From positions 496,001 to 560,000 of the forward strand of contig NC_007577.1 of NCBI RefSeq assembly GCF_000012645.1: a DNA stretch of 64,000 nucleotides, in the 5' to 3' direction. Positions 28,832-38,390 of this stretch are shown here, piece by piece. The notes beneath the pieces are model-generated. The model made no database searches and had not been told where the DNA came from. It worked only from the letters and a program-made list of their open reading frames with translations. This DNA is from Prochlorococcus marinus str. MIT 9312. Its GTDB lineage: Bacteria; Cyanobacteriota; Cyanobacteriia; PCC-6307; Cyanobiaceae. The translations under genes were made by a program, and so were the position numbers. How positions within the stretch are numbered: the first letter of the stretch is position 1; every line of letters starts with the position of its first letter.

Positions 28832-29515
28832 TCATTTTTTGTAGTAGTCAGAATATATAGATTTTATCGATTCTCCTTTTAACCATCTTCTTCTAAATTT
28901 CCAGTTCTTAAGTGCTTGGAGAAAAATATTAGTTCTTTCCCATTTTCTTGAACTTATGAAAATAGGTAGATTTAATTGTTTTAAATTTTTTTTATTATTT
29001 AATCTCCTTAAGAAATCTACGTCTTCCATTAAAGGTATCTTTCTAAAACCATTATTCTTAAAATAAGTCCTTCTATTAATTATTAAACCTTGATCACCAT
29101 AAGGTTTTTTAAAATATTGACTTCTAAAATTTACAAGAATCTCGAGAACTCTATAAATTATCTTTTTCTGATTAATTTTAAATTTAAAATAGTAAATATA
29201 ATTTTTGTCTCCCTTTAAAATTGAATTTATTTTTCTAAACCAATCATGAGTTAATCTTGTGTCCGCATGCAAAAAAATGAGCCAGTCCCCTTTTGAATGC
29301 TTGGCACCCATATCTAATTGTAAACCTCGATTTCTTTCTTTAGATTTGTATACTTTTGCTCCATAAATATTTGCGATATCAATAGTTTTATCTTCACTAC
29401 CACAGTCAACAATAATAATTTCGCCCTCTTTCTGAATAATTGACAAGTCTGAAAGCAATAATGGCAAATTATTGGCTTCATTGATAGTTGGAATGATAAT
29501 TGAGATTTTAGACAA
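28832..29515 (-). CDS. Family 2 glycosyltransferase (TIGR04283-like)
   Basis: A 227-residue GT-A fold enzyme. It begins MSKISIIIPTINEANNLP, with IIVDCGSEDKTIDIANIYGA and a DTRL (DxD-like) metal motif in GDWLIFLHADTRLTHDW. It resembles the TIGR04283 group, which is often paired with TIGR04282 proteins and was named for a proposed role in arsenosugar synthesis. The start is a TTG 5 bp after the partner gene at 29521, supporting one transcript. No methyltransferase or arsenic gene is adjacent, so the sugar acceptor is open. Confidence 0.82.
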   Translation of the reverse strand: MSKISIIIPTINEANNLPLLLSDLSIIQKEGEIIIVDCGSEDKTIDIANIYGAKVYKSKERNRGLQLDMGAKHSKGDWLIFLHADTRLTHDWFRKINSILKGDKNYIYYFKFKINQKKIIYRVLEILVNFRSQYFKKPYGDQGLIINRRTYFKNNGFRKIPLMEDVDFLRRLNNKKNLKQLNLPIFISSRKWERTNIFLQALKNWKFRRRWLKGESIKSIYSDYYKK

Positions 29516-29520
29516 GTTGA

Positions 29521-30156
29521 TTAATTTCTATTTTCAATATCAAGTATCGTATCTATATCTATTTTTTTATCTAAAAACTTATATTTCAATTTTGTAGAAG
29601 CAAAATTATCAATTGTACTTTGAAGAACATTTTCTGTACCCCACCTAATTTTGATAAAAGGTAAATATAGATTCTTTGACATTATTTTTTCTGATAAACC
29701 AATAAGCCAATATCCTCCATCATTAGATGGTCCTAAAATAAGATCATTTTGTTTTAGCTCTCTTAGTGTATTCAATAAATCTTGATGGCATAAATCTGGA
29801 AGGTCAGTACCAATAAAAATAATATTTTTGATCTTATGTTGAGTACAAAACTTTTTGTTGATAATTATTTGCCTTTTCATTTTTTCTCCCAAGCAGCCTT
29901 TCCCCTGTAAATTAAATTTTTTGATGCCTAATTCTTTAGACCATCTCATACAATTCTTTTTTCCTAAACCAGATATAGCTATAGAAATATCAATGAGTTT
30001 AGTCTTTTGGAGATATTTGGCGACTGAAATAGTGTGTTTAGTCATCACACTTTGTACTTTTGCAGAATTACTTTTACCTATATCTTTTGATAATCTTGTT
30101 TTGCATCTTCCAAAACCATGCCATTTTGCCATGATAATAAGTAATGCTTTATCCAA
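29521..30156 (-). CDS. DUF2064 / TIGR04282 glycosyltransferase-like protein
   Basis: A 211-residue nucleotide-sugar-transferase-like protein. It has ALLIIMAKWHGFGRCKTRLS at the N-terminus, IIFIGTDLPDLCHQDLLN with the GTD motif, and ILGPSNDGGYWLIGL with the conserved NDGGYW. The TTG start keeps the first beta strand; an ATG eight codons later would remove it. It is first of a two-gene unit with the family 2 glycosyltransferase, and is divergent from dnaA with a 170-bp spacer. Confidence 0.82.
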   Translation of the reverse strand: MDKALLIIMAKWHGFGRCKTRLSKDIGKSNSAKVQSVMTKHTISVAKYLQKTKLIDISIAISGLGKKNCMRWSKELGIKKFNLQGKGCLGEKMKRQIIINKKFCTQHKIKNIIFIGTDLPDLCHQDLLNTLRELKQNDLILGPSNDGGYWLIGLSEKIMSKNLYLPFIKIRWGTENVLQSTIDNFASTKLKYKFLDKKIDIDTILDIENRN

Positions 30157-30255
30157 TAATTTTGAAAGATTTAAAATAATTATATGCCTATTAAAAAAAT
30201 ATTAAATTTATTTTTATAAATTTAGATGATGCTTTGTTAAATAATTTTAAATTTG

Positions 30256-30278
30256 TTGTGATCTTGTGATTTGATAAT
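30256..30278 (+). promoter_or_regulatory. Tandem TTGTGAT repeats beside a possible -10 box upstream of dnaA
   Basis: TTGTGAT occurs at 30256-30262 and 30264-30270, one base apart, followed by GATAAT at 30273-30278. The leader to dnaA would be about 43 nt. The repeats may bind a regulator; they do not match the DnaA box well. Confidence 0.35.
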
Positions 30279-30326
30279 GTGCAATTATTAATTTCCAACT
30301 AGATTAATAATCTAAAGAAAAAAATT

Positions 30327-31721
30327 TTGCAAGCAATTAATCCTATTTGGGCGGAAGTTCAAAAATCACTACAAAAAACTTTAAGTAAGCCTTCATTTGA
30401 GACATGGATAAGGCCTGCTAAATTTAATTGTTTTGAGAATGGCTTATTGACCTTAATCGCTCCAAATACGTTTTCCAGTGACTGGTTAAGAAAGAATTAT
30501 TGTGAAACTATCGAAAAAACTGCAAAAGAAATTTGCGGCTATGATGTAAAAGTTATTTTTAAATCTGAAACAAATATCAACAGCTATTTAACAAATAAAG
30601 AGAACCTAGATGAAAAGAAAGTGGATCATAAAACAAAATCATTTTCTAATAATAGCCAAGATATTTCTTCAAAAAATCGATCCAAAAAGCCTAACGGTTT
30701 AAATTTACGCTATGTCTTTAAAAGATTCGTTGTAGGTCCAAATAGTAGGTTGGCTCATGCCGCAGCTTTAGCGGTTGCCGAATCTCCCGGTAGAGAATTC
30801 AATCCATTATTTATTTGTGGTGGAGTGGGTCTTGGTAAAACTCATTTAATGCAGGCAATAGGTCATTATCGAGTAGAAATAGATCCAGAAGCAAAAGTCA
30901 AATATGTATCTACAGAGACTTTTACTAACGACGTTATTAGTGGTATTAGGAGAGATGGAATGACGGCTATTCGAGATAAATATAGAAATGTAGATTTGAT
31001 TTTAATAGATGATATACAGTTCTTAGAAGGTAAAGAGTATACACAGGAAGAATTTTTTCATACCTTCAACGCTCTTCACGAATCAGGAAGTCAAATAGTT
31101 ATTGCAAGTGATAGACCTCCAAATCAATTGTCGGGAATTCAAGAGAGATTGATTTCTAGATTCTCAATGGGTATGACTGCAGATATTCAACCGCCCGACC
31201 TTGAGACAAGGACGGCTATTCTTCAAAAAAAGGCAGAACAAGAGAGGATGAATCTTCCAAGAGATTTAATTCAATTTATAGCAGGAAGATTTACTTCGAA
31301 TATTCGAGAATTGGAAGGGGCCTTTACTAGAGCTGTTGCATTCGCATCAATAACTGGCTTGCCAATGACAGTCCAATCAATTGCTCCAATGCTTGATCCA
31401 AATAGTGTTGGAGTAGTTGTTACTCCAAAACAAGTTATTAACAAAGTGTCAGATTTCTTTAAAGTTTCTACTGATGAATTGATTAGTTCAAGTAGGAGAA
31501 AACCAGTGAGTCAAGCTAGGCAGATAGGTATGTATCTTATGCGACAAGGAACAGATCTAAGCCTACCAAGAATTGGAGATGAATTTGGGGGCAAAGACCA
31601 TACAACTGTTATGTATGCTATTGAACAAGTTGAAAAAAAATTATCTATTGATCCTAATATTGCAAGTCAAGTTCAAAAAATAAGAGATTTACTTCAAATA
31701 GATTCAAGAAAAAATTTATAA
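30327..31721 (+). CDS. dnaA: Chromosomal replication initiator protein DnaA
   Basis: A 464-residue initiator ATPase. Domain I (about 1-80, [21 protein letters not shown]), a short polar linker, the AAA+ domain with Walker [12 protein letters not shown] and Walker [13 protein letters not shown], and domain IV (about 355-464) with the DNA-binding signature [11 protein letters not shown]. The start is a TTG; no in-frame ATG exists near the conserved N-terminus. I see no cluster of DnaA boxes around the gene, consistent with cyanobacterial dnaA often lying away from the origin. Confidence 0.98.
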   Translation: MQAINPIWAEVQKSLQKTLSKPSFETWIRPAKFNCFENGLLTLIAPNTFSSDWLRKNYCETIEKTAKEICGYDVKVIFKSETNINSYLTNKENLDEKKVDHKTKSFSNNSQDISSKNRSKKPNGLNLRYVFKRFVVGPNSRLAHAAALAVAESPGREFNPLFICGGVGLGKTHLMQAIGHYRVEIDPEAKVKYVSTETFTNDVISGIRRDGMTAIRDKYRNVDLILIDDIQFLEGKEYTQEEFFHTFNALHESGSQIVIASDRPPNQLSGIQERLISRFSMGMTADIQPPDLETRTAILQKKAEQERMNLPRDLIQFIAGRFTSNIRELEGAFTRAVAFASITGLPMTVQSIAPMLDPNSVGVVVTPKQVINKVSDFFKVSTDELISSSRRKPVSQARQIGMYLMRQGTDLSLPRIGDEFGGKDHTTVMYAIEQVEKKLSIDPNIASQVQKIRDLLQIDSRKNL

Positions 31722-31725
31722 TTAA

Positions 31726-32952
31726 CTATAAAATAAAATTTCTAGGATCTTGATCATATCTATGCATAAGAGGTATCTTATCGATTTCATTTTTGTCACT
31801 TAGCAATTCAATTTTATTCAATGATTGTCTTAATAACCTTGCGGAAATAAGTGGCATATCTCTTGGAACTGAGATTCTATTTTTTAAGTATTTTATAGAT
31901 ATTCCTGAAAGTTTCTCAGTTATACGAATTTCACCTGTGATCATGTGTGTCAAAGCTGATCTCAATGATTCATCAAAGGATTCTTTATCGTATGGGTTTA
32001 CTTTTATTAAACTGTCTTTATGCTTTATTACTCTTTTAAGAGCAATTTTCGCGAAATATTTTGAATCATAATTTTTATTTAATTCATAATTCCCAAGACC
32101 TTTCCCGTTATCTATTAACTCAGATAACGCTATCTGTTGTTCATTGCTTTCTTTATAACATCCACCCATTTGTGGAGGTAAATCATGAGAGTGAGTATGA
32201 AAATCTCCTTGAGTGCCTCTATAAGTACTTGTCTCTTCAAAAAGGGTAAGCCAGTTATCTACATAACGGTAATTAGATCTTAAATTAAATCCTTTATAAT
32301 AAGTTAATGAAGCATTCATTCTCTCCATATAAGGAATAAAAATTATATCTCCAACACCAGGCTCAATTTCACCTGTATTTGATGCTGATGGATCAACAAA
32401 CCCTGATTTTGATTTTCTCAAGATTTCATCAAATTTAGAAATTGATTCTTTAAATCTTTTTTTTCTAAAAGAATTATCTATAAAATTAAAGCTTTCTCGG
32501 CAAAGCCAATTACACCAGGATCTGAAAATTTCTCTTTCTAATTCTCGAGTTTTAATAAGGTGACTAGATGTTATAAAGGAACCAAGTGCTCCAAATTCAT
32601 TTTCTAAAAAAGATATGATATCATCGCTTTCCGTTATAAATTGCCCTTTGAATTCAATTGCAGGTAATTTACCTGATTTAACTTTATGAAGGAACCAACT
32701 TTCTTTTTTACCGTAACAAAACATGTTTATTTTTTTGACTCTGTACGGAATTCTTTTATATTCAAGCCATAACCATATTTTCTGACAGTAAGGACACCAA
32801 GAATGCCTATCCCTATAGAGGGTAATTATTACATCATTTGCAGTATGCCCAAATAATCTTAAATTTGCATAGGAATTATTAATACCATTGACTCTATCAA
32901 GATCTTCAACTTTATATTTATTTAAATCTTCCCATGTCAAAATATCATTCAT
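31726..32952 (-). CDS. Glutathione S-transferase-family protein with long C-terminal extension
   Basis: A 408-residue protein. After ~38 residues comes a thioredoxin-fold GST N-domain with CPYC at 53-56 (HSWCPYCQKIWLWLEYKRIP) and the ESDDIISFLE glutathione-binding segment near 110. An all-helical GST C-domain follows to about 250. The remaining ~150 residues (from roughly FHTHSHDLPPQMGG) do not belong to a normal GST and I do not recognise them. The CPYC motif suggests glutaredoxin/omega-GST-like redox chemistry. It is convergent with dnaA (4-bp gap) and divergent from glutathione reductase. Confidence 0.75.
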   Translation of the reverse strand: MNDILTWEDLNKYKVEDLDRVNGINNSYANLRLFGHTANDVIITLYRDRHSWCPYCQKIWLWLEYKRIPYRVKKINMFCYGKKESWFLHKVKSGKLPAIEFKGQFITESDDIISFLENEFGALGSFITSSHLIKTRELEREIFRSWCNWLCRESFNFIDNSFRKKRFKESISKFDEILRKSKSGFVDPSASNTGEIEPGVGDIIFIPYMERMNASLTYYKGFNLRSNYRYVDNWLTLFEETSTYRGTQGDFHTHSHDLPPQMGGCYKESNEQQIALSELIDNGKGLGNYELNKNYDSKYFAKIALKRVIKHKDSLIKVNPYDKESFDESLRSALTHMITGEIRITEKLSGISIKYLKNRISVPRDMPLISARLLRQSLNKIELLSDKNEIDKIPLMHRYDQDPRNFIL

Positions 32953-32988
32953 TCTTTGAATTAAGGCTATAAACTAACTTTATAATAA

Positions 32989-34368
32989 TTGATTAAAAAA
33001 ATCTTGGAATTTCAATTTGATTTGATTGTTGTTGGCGCTGGATCTGGAGGACTGGCGGCGGCTAAACGTGCTGCTAGTTATGGCGCAAAAGTTGCAATCA
33101 TAGAAGTAAATAAAATAGGAGGAACTTGTGTAATAAGGGGATGTGTTCCTAAGAAATTGATGGTTTATGCAGCTAAAAGTAAAAAAAATATGGATTCTTC
33201 TGAAGGATATGGATTAAAAAGTGAAGGTATTAGTTTTGAATCAGATATTTTATTGAAGAATGTTAGAGAGGAGGTTTCCAGATTAAGTGATTTACATAGA
33301 AATTCTTTAAATAAACTAGATGTAACTGTTTTTGAGGGCTTAGGAAGATTCACTGCTCAAAATGAATTAGAAATAATTTGTCCAAAAACAAAGAAAATTA
33401 TAAATAAAATTAGCTCAAAAAAAATTCTTATTTCAGTTGGAGGTAAACCAAAGAAATTGAATATCCCAGGAATGGATTTGGCATGGACTAGTGACGATAT
33501 TTTTGAGTTAGAAAATTTTCCTAAATCAATTTTAATAGTGGGTGGAGGATATATTGCCTGCGAATTTGCTTCTATTTTCAGGAATTTAGGTACTGAAGTA
33601 ACTCAATTAATAAGAGGTCAACGTTTACTTAATGGTTTTGATGAAGATCTGTCTTCATGCTTAGAAGAATCACCTACTTTTACTGGAATAAATATCATCT
33701 TCAATACTCAATTAAAGTCTATCAGGAGAGTAAATGGGAATCTGGAATCTACTTTGGATTCCGGTGAGAAAATTTTAACTAATAATATCCTTATTGCTAC
33801 AGGTAGAGAACCAAATCTTATCCCTTTAAATTTAGATTTTTTAAATCTAAAGATGGATGGCCAATATTTAGATGTTAATGAACTTAATCAAACAAGCAAC
33901 GCTAATATTTTTGCAGTTGGCGATATCATAAACAGACCAAATTTAACTCCAGTAGCAATTGAACAAGGTAGAGTCTTTTCGGATAATTTCTTTAATGACC
34001 AAAAAAGAAAAGTAAATTATGAAAATATCCCGAAGGCAGTTTTCACTATACCAGAAATTTCAACAGTTGGTTTAAGCGAGAAAAGAGCGAAAGAGGTTTA
34101 CTCTGAGAAAAATATAAAAATTTTCAAATGTAAATTTACGCCTATGTCTAATACTTTTAAAGAGAAAAAAACAAAATGTATGTTGAAGATTGTAGTTAAT
34201 TCAATAACTGATAAAGTACTGGGATGCCATATGTTTGGAGAAACATCATCTGAGATTATTCAAATGGTATCAATTGCATTAAACGCAGGTATAACAAAAA
34301 AAGACTTTGATACTACTATGGCTTTGCACCCAACTATCTCAGAAGAATTTGTGACAATGTATGGCTAA
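32989..34368 (+). CDS. gor: Glutathione reductase (NADPH)
   Basis: A 459-residue flavoprotein disulfide reductase that keeps glutathione reduced. It has the FAD site VGAGSGG, the redox-active disulfide C47-C52 (GGTCVIRGCVPKK), the NADPH site VGGGYIACEFA near 182, FAVGD for the second FAD site, and HPTISEEFV with the catalytic His near the C-terminus. The TTG start at 32989 is used; a TTG at 33004 is possible. It neighbours the GST-like gene and overlaps nothing; the convergent antiporter gene ends 2 bp away. Confidence 0.94.
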   Translation: MIKKILEFQFDLIVVGAGSGGLAAAKRAASYGAKVAIIEVNKIGGTCVIRGCVPKKLMVYAAKSKKNMDSSEGYGLKSEGISFESDILLKNVREEVSRLSDLHRNSLNKLDVTVFEGLGRFTAQNELEIICPKTKKIINKISSKKILISVGGKPKKLNIPGMDLAWTSDDIFELENFPKSILIVGGGYIACEFASIFRNLGTEVTQLIRGQRLLNGFDEDLSSCLEESPTFTGINIIFNTQLKSIRRVNGNLESTLDSGEKILTNNILIATGREPNLIPLNLDFLNLKMDGQYLDVNELNQTSNANIFAVGDIINRPNLTPVAIEQGRVFSDNFFNDQKRKVNYENIPKAVFTIPEISTVGLSEKRAKEVYSEKNIKIFKCKFTPMSNTFKEKKTKCMLKIVVNSITDKVLGCHMFGETSSEIIQMVSIALNAGITKKDFDTTMALHPTISEEFVTMYG

Positions 34369-34370
34369 AA

Positions 34371-35450
34371 TTATGATTCAGAAAATTTTAAATTTTCTTG
34401 AGCAAATAGAATTACTACAAGTAATGAAAAGTAAAAAATTAAACCTATCCTTAATTCAGAAAGATAATTAAATTCATTCAAAAAGAGTATCTTGTCAAGA
34501 ATGTAAAAAATATAAAGATTAAGCAAAATAAATCCTTCAATTCTCGTAATTTTTCCTTTGCTCCAAAAAATTGGTAAGCATGCAAAGGTAGTTAAAACCA
34601 TAAAAGGTAAGTCAACTTTTATTAGGCTTTGTTCAATTACTAAACCTTTAAATCCTGAAAAAATACTACAACTTCCAAGAATTAGAAGTTGATTGAGCAA
34701 ATTGCTTCCAATTACATTCCCAATCGCAAGATCTGTTTTGCCTTTAAATGCTGCAATTATTGAGGTTACTAATTCTGGCAAAGATGTTCCAGTGGCGACA
34801 ATAGTTAAACCAATAACAATTTCATTTACACCTAAAAGAGTAGCGAGAGTTTGAGAACCGTTTACTAAAATATTTGAACCAAAGCTTAAAAGAAATATTC
34901 CCAATATTAACTTTAGTAAAATATTTAGCTTTCCTTTATGGTTATTTTTGAATTCAGCTATCTCTGGTTCAGCATCTTTTGTAGCCTCTTCTTTCTCATT
35001 GATAGTATTAATTTCCCATATTGTATTTAAGACTAAACAAAATATTAGAAAGATCCCTGCTTGCAATGTTAATAAGCCTGTTGATGACATTGCCCAAACA
35101 GCACAAGAAATAGCCATTAATAGAGGGACATCTCTTCTGACTATCCTGCTTTTTACCTTAAGTGGTGTTATCAATGAGCTTATACCTAAAACTACAAGAA
35201 CATTGAAGATATTGCTTCCTATTACATTGCTAGCCGCAATCGAATCACTACCTTTTAAAATTGAACTTAAACTGACTAATAATTCAGGAGAGCTTGTACC
35301 TAGTGAAACAACTGTTAAACCAATAACTATTTGAGGTATTCCTAAAATCAAAGATAAATATATAGCTCCTTGGATAAAGAACTCTCCTCCTGCAAAAAGT
35401 AAAACAACTCCTAAAAATATTTCTATTATTGGAAATAAAAAATCACTCAT
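34371..35450 (-). CDS. Calcium/cation antiporter (CaCA family, YrbG-like)
   Basis: About 359 residues and 10-11 membrane helices. The two alpha repeats are clear: GLTVVSLGTSSPELLVSL...GSNIFNVLVVLG and GLTIVATGTSLPELVTSI...GSNLLNQLLILG. These form the ion-binding core of Na+/Ca2+ or K+-dependent exchangers. A hydrophilic loop (about 145-175) joins the halves. I chose the ATG at 35450 over the TTG at 35456. Location is the plasma membrane or possibly thylakoid. Confidence 0.92.
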   Translation of the reverse strand: MSDFLFPIIEIFLGVVLLFAGGEFFIQGAIYLSLILGIPQIVIGLTVVSLGTSSPELLVSLSSILKGSDSIAASNVIGSNIFNVLVVLGISSLITPLKVKSRIVRRDVPLLMAISCAVWAMSSTGLLTLQAGIFLIFCLVLNTIWEINTINEKEEATKDAEPEIAEFKNNHKGKLNILLKLILGIFLLSFGSNILVNGSQTLATLLGVNEIVIGLTIVATGTSLPELVTSIIAAFKGKTDLAIGNVIGSNLLNQLLILGSCSIFSGFKGLVIEQSLIKVDLPFMVLTTFACLPIFWSKGKITRIEGFILLNLYIFYILDKILFLNEFNYLSELRIGLIFYFSLLVVILFAQENLKFSES

Positions 35451-35568
35451 ATTCAAGCTTTTATTTAGATAATTAAAATTTTAATAATTGATTAATAACT
35501 ATCCTCGAATATCTATAATTTATTGTCAATTTTAATTTGCTGTTAAAATTGATTAAATAGTAAAAATT

Positions 35569-36618
35569 TTGAAGACATTAACCATAATAAAACCTGATGA
35601 TTGGCATTTACATTTAAGAGAAGGTCTTGTATTAAAAAATATCATTCATTTTACTTCAGAATTTTTTGGAAGAGCTATCGTTATGCCAAATACTAAAATT
35701 CCCATAACAACTATTGATGGCGCTATTTCTTACAAAAAATCTATTGTTGAAGCGTTACCAGAAAGTTCTAAGTTTGAACCATTAATGACAATGTATCTTA
35801 CAGATGAGACTGATAAAGGAGAACTAATAAATGGTTTCAAAAATAATGTTTTTTTCGCAGCAAAATTATATCCTGCTAATGCCACAACAAATTCCATTCA
35901 TGGAGTTAAGAAAATAAAAAATCTATATAAGATCTTTGAATCAATGCAAGATTCTGGAATGCCTCTTCTAATTCATGGGGAAGTGACTGATTCTGAAGTG
36001 GATGTATTTGATAGAGAAGAAGTTTTTATAGATAGAGAACTTTCCCAAATAACTAAAAGATTTCCAAAATTAAAAATCGTTTTAGAACATATAACCACCT
36101 CTTATGCAGTGGATTTTGTTCAAGAAAATAATATTGGAGCTACTATCACTCCCCATCATTTGCACATAAATAGAAATGCAATGTTTTTTGGAGGCTTAAA
36201 TAGTGATTTTTACTGCTTACCTGTGGCTAAGAGGGAAAAAAATAGACTGGCTTTGAGGAAAGCTGCAACAAGTGGGAAAGAATGTTTTTTCTTGGGAACT
36301 GACTCTGCTCCACACCTAAGAAAGTGGAAGGCTTTTTGTGGTTGTGCAGGTATTTTTAATTCGCCAGTAGCAATAGAAAGCTATTTAACTGTATTTGAAG
36401 AGGAAAATGCTCTAGATAATTTTGAGAAGTTTGCAAGTTTGAATGGCTCTGATTTTTATAATTTGCACCCAAATAAAGAAAAATTAAAATTAGTGTCTAA
36501 ACCTAATAAAATTAAAGAATATATTGATGTTGTTGAAGAAAAAAATATTGTCGGACAAATAAAACCATTTCATGCAGGTGAAACTTTACAATGGCATGTA
36601 GAAGGGATTGTAAATTAA
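35569..36618 (+). CDS. pyrC: Dihydroorotase (type II, homodimeric)
   Basis: A 349-residue zinc hydrolase for the third step of pyrimidine synthesis. DDWHLHLREG supplies the first two His, KLYPAN the carboxylated Lys, IHGEVT and LEHITT further His, and GTDSAPH the catalytic Asp. Length and motifs match the E. coli-type enzyme rather than the PyrX/ATCase-linked type. The start is the TTG at 35569 (MKTLTIIKPDDWHLH); no ATG fits. A single gene ahead of tRNA-Leu. Confidence 0.94.
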   Translation: MKTLTIIKPDDWHLHLREGLVLKNIIHFTSEFFGRAIVMPNTKIPITTIDGAISYKKSIVEALPESSKFEPLMTMYLTDETDKGELINGFKNNVFFAAKLYPANATTNSIHGVKKIKNLYKIFESMQDSGMPLLIHGEVTDSEVDVFDREEVFIDRELSQITKRFPKLKIVLEHITTSYAVDFVQENNIGATITPHHLHINRNAMFFGGLNSDFYCLPVAKREKNRLALRKAATSGKECFFLGTDSAPHLRKWKAFCGCAGIFNSPVAIESYLTVFEEENALDNFEKFASLNGSDFYNLHPNKEKLKLVSKPNKIKEYIDVVEEKNIVGQIKPFHAGETLQWHVEGIVN

Positions 36619-36671
36619 CAAATTAAAGTTAATCTGATCATTCATTAAAAGTGTAAATTTCCCAATTTTTA

Positions 36672-36701
36672 TTGGTTAAATGGGTTGCTTTCGGCTACGA
36701 T
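36672..36701 (+). promoter_or_regulatory. Candidate promoter of tRNA-Leu
   Basis: TTGGTT (36672-36677), 18-bp spacer, TACGAT (36696-36701). Transcription would start near 36709, about 14 nt before the mature tRNA. A small hairpin CCAAT/ATTGG (36662-36675) overlaps the -35. Confidence 0.4.
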
Positions 36702-36722
36702 AAATAAGCGCAAATTCCTTTT

Positions 36723-36808
36723 GGGAGTGTGGCGGAATTGGTAGACGCGCCGGACTTAAAATCCGTCGAGCGATTTAGCTCGTGGGGGTTCAAGTCCCCC
36801 CACTCCCA
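36723..36808 (+). tRNA. trnL: tRNA-Leu (anticodon UAA)
   Basis: An 86-nt class II tRNA. Acceptor stem GGGAGTG pairs with CACTCCC at the 3' end, discriminator A at 36808. The anticodon loop CTTAAAA places UAA at 36757-36759. The long variable arm GAGC/GCTC is typical of leucine tRNAs, and the T-arm GGGGG-TTCAAGT-CCCCC is intact. The 3' CCA is not encoded. It reads UUA and UUG, the dominant leucine codons of this AT-rich genome. No intron is present, unlike many cyanobacterial tRNA-Leu(UAA) genes. Confidence 0.97.
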
Positions 36809-36886
36809 TTATTTAATTATTTACTTTTAGTTCTGACGATAACTTCCAATAATTGTTATGTTTTAACTAAGCAACCATAAATCAAA

Positions 36887-37120
36887 ATGGAAAGTTTTTT
36901 CAATAATTCATTCGCTACTTTAATTGCTTATATGGGAGTTATAACTATCTATTTATTGGTTATTCCATTATTACTATTTTACTGGATGAATAATAGGTGG
37001 CATGTTATGGGCAAATATGAAAGATTAGGAATTTATGGACTTGTATTTCTTTTCTTCCCAGGTTTAATTTTATTTTCTCCATTTTTAAATCTCAGATTAA
37101 AAGGAAGTGGTAAAGGTTAA
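36887..37120 (+). CDS. ndhL: NDH-1 subunit L
   Basis: A 77-residue membrane protein with two helices (about 12-33 and 48-70). It is the cyanobacterial/plastid-specific NdhL subunit of the thylakoid NDH-1 complex that supports cyclic electron flow and CO2 uptake. [20 protein letters not shown] is the conserved linker. It is first of a conserved ndhL-DUF3007-trpA group. Confidence 0.93.
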   Translation: MESFFNNSFATLIAYMGVITIYLLVIPLLLFYWMNNRWHVMGKYERLGIYGLVFLFFPGLILFSPFLNLRLKGSGKG

Positions 37121-37124
37121 AGAA

Positions 37125-37445
37125 TTGACTAAAGGTAAAGTTATACAAATAGGTATATTTGTCTCATTAATAGGATTAATTAGCTATAAGATTACACCGC
37201 AAATTGGTGTCGAAAATTTTACCTCAACTACTATCTCGAGTTGTATCTTAATTCTGATTGTTATTACTTGGGTAACATCTTATATTTATAGAGTTTTAAA
37301 TGGAAAGATGACTTTTATGGAACAAAGGAAGCGTTATAGAAAAAAGTATGAAAAAGTTGTTAATGATAAACTTGAAAATAAGTTCAATGCATTGTCAAAG
37401 GAAGAGCAGGAAAAACTAATGGAAGATTTAGAAAAAAATCCATAA
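37125..37445 (+). CDS. DUF3007 membrane protein
   Basis: About 106 residues with two membrane helices (around 5-22 and 35-55) and a charged C-terminal ~50 residues. DUF3007 is a cyanobacterial/plant family of unknown biochemical role, usually next to ndhL. I use the TTG at 37125 (LTKGKVIQIG, with AAAGG 8 nt upstream); a GTG at 37107 would overlap ndhL. The location suggests a link with NDH-1, by context only. Confidence 0.8.
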   Translation: MTKGKVIQIGIFVSLIGLISYKITPQIGVENFTSTTISSCILILIVITWVTSYIYRVLNGKMTFMEQRKRYRKKYEKVVNDKLENKFNALSKEEQEKLMEDLEKNP

Positions 37446-37471
37446 ACTTTCATAGACAAAATCTAAAATTC

Positions 37472-38314
37472 ATGAAAGATAACAAAATGCAAATTACTAA
37501 AAATGAATCTTTATCAAAGGTAGATGAGAAGTTTTATGAGTTAAAAAAAAATAAAAAAATAGCTTTGATGCCTTTCATAATGGCTGGGGATCCCAATATT
37601 GAAATAACCTCTGAGATCTTATTAAAGTTACAAGAAAATGGAGCGGACCTTATTGAATTAGGCATCCCATACAGTGATCCACTCGCAGACGGACCTGTTA
37701 TTCAAGTAGCGGCCTCTCGCGCCTTAAAGTCAGGTACTACCCCAAGAAAAGTAATTACAATTTTAGAGTCTTTAAAAGGTAAATTAAATATTCCCATCAT
37801 ACTTTTTTCTTACTTAAATCCCTTACTATGTTTTGGCTTTGAACAGTTTTGTGAGACAGCATCTAATGCTGGTGTTTCTGGACTAATAATTCCTGATCTA
37901 CCTTTAGAGGAAGCTTGTAAATTTTCTAAAATAGTTAGCAACCATTCTATGGACTTGATTTTATTGGTAGCTCCAACTACTCCTTTTGAAAGAATGAAAC
38001 AAATATCAAATCATACAAAAGGCTTTACTTATTTGGTAAGTGTTACAGGTGTCACTGGTGAGAGAAATAAAATGGAAAATAGAGTAGAAAATCTTATCGC
38101 TAAATTAAAAGAAATAAATTCTAATCCAATTGCTGTTGGTTTTGGGATATCAACTCCTGAACATGTTAATAAAGTTCGAGAGTGGGGAGCAGATGGAGTA
38201 ATTATTGGGAGCGCATTTGTAAAACGAATTTCTAGTTCAAGTGAAAGAGATGTCGTTGATCATGTGGGTGAATTTTGTAAGGATATGCGTTTAGCTGCTG
38301 ATCAAAAAAAATAA
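37472..38314 (+). CDS. trpA: Tryptophan synthase alpha subunit
   Basis: A 280-residue TIM-barrel enzyme that releases indole to the beta subunit. LIELGIPYSDPLADGPVIQ holds the catalytic Glu (LIELG) and Asp (SDPLADG); LSYLNP-type and VSVTGVTGERN segments and the phosphate loop VGFGIS follow, then IIGSAFVK. It is the third gene after ndhL and DUF3007 on the same strand, 26 bp after DUF3007. Confidence 0.96.
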   Translation: MKDNKMQITKNESLSKVDEKFYELKKNKKIALMPFIMAGDPNIEITSEILLKLQENGADLIELGIPYSDPLADGPVIQVAASRALKSGTTPRKVITILESLKGKLNIPIILFSYLNPLLCFGFEQFCETASNAGVSGLIIPDLPLEEACKFSKIVSNHSMDLILLVAPTTPFERMKQISNHTKGFTYLVSVTGVTGERNKMENRVENLIAKLKEINSNPIAVGFGISTPEHVNKVREWGADGVIIGSAFVKRISSSSERDVVDHVGEFCKDMRLAADQKK

Positions 38315-38390
38315 ATACAAAGCGAATATATTGATAAAAAAACTAATTAGTAATTTAAAAAATTAAGTATCAAATTTATGTTTGTTAGCT

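Noticed and set aside
30157-31800. Replication origin around dnaA
   Set aside because: No cluster of DnaA boxes or AT-rich unwinding element recognisable, and cyanobacterial dnaA is often not at the origin.
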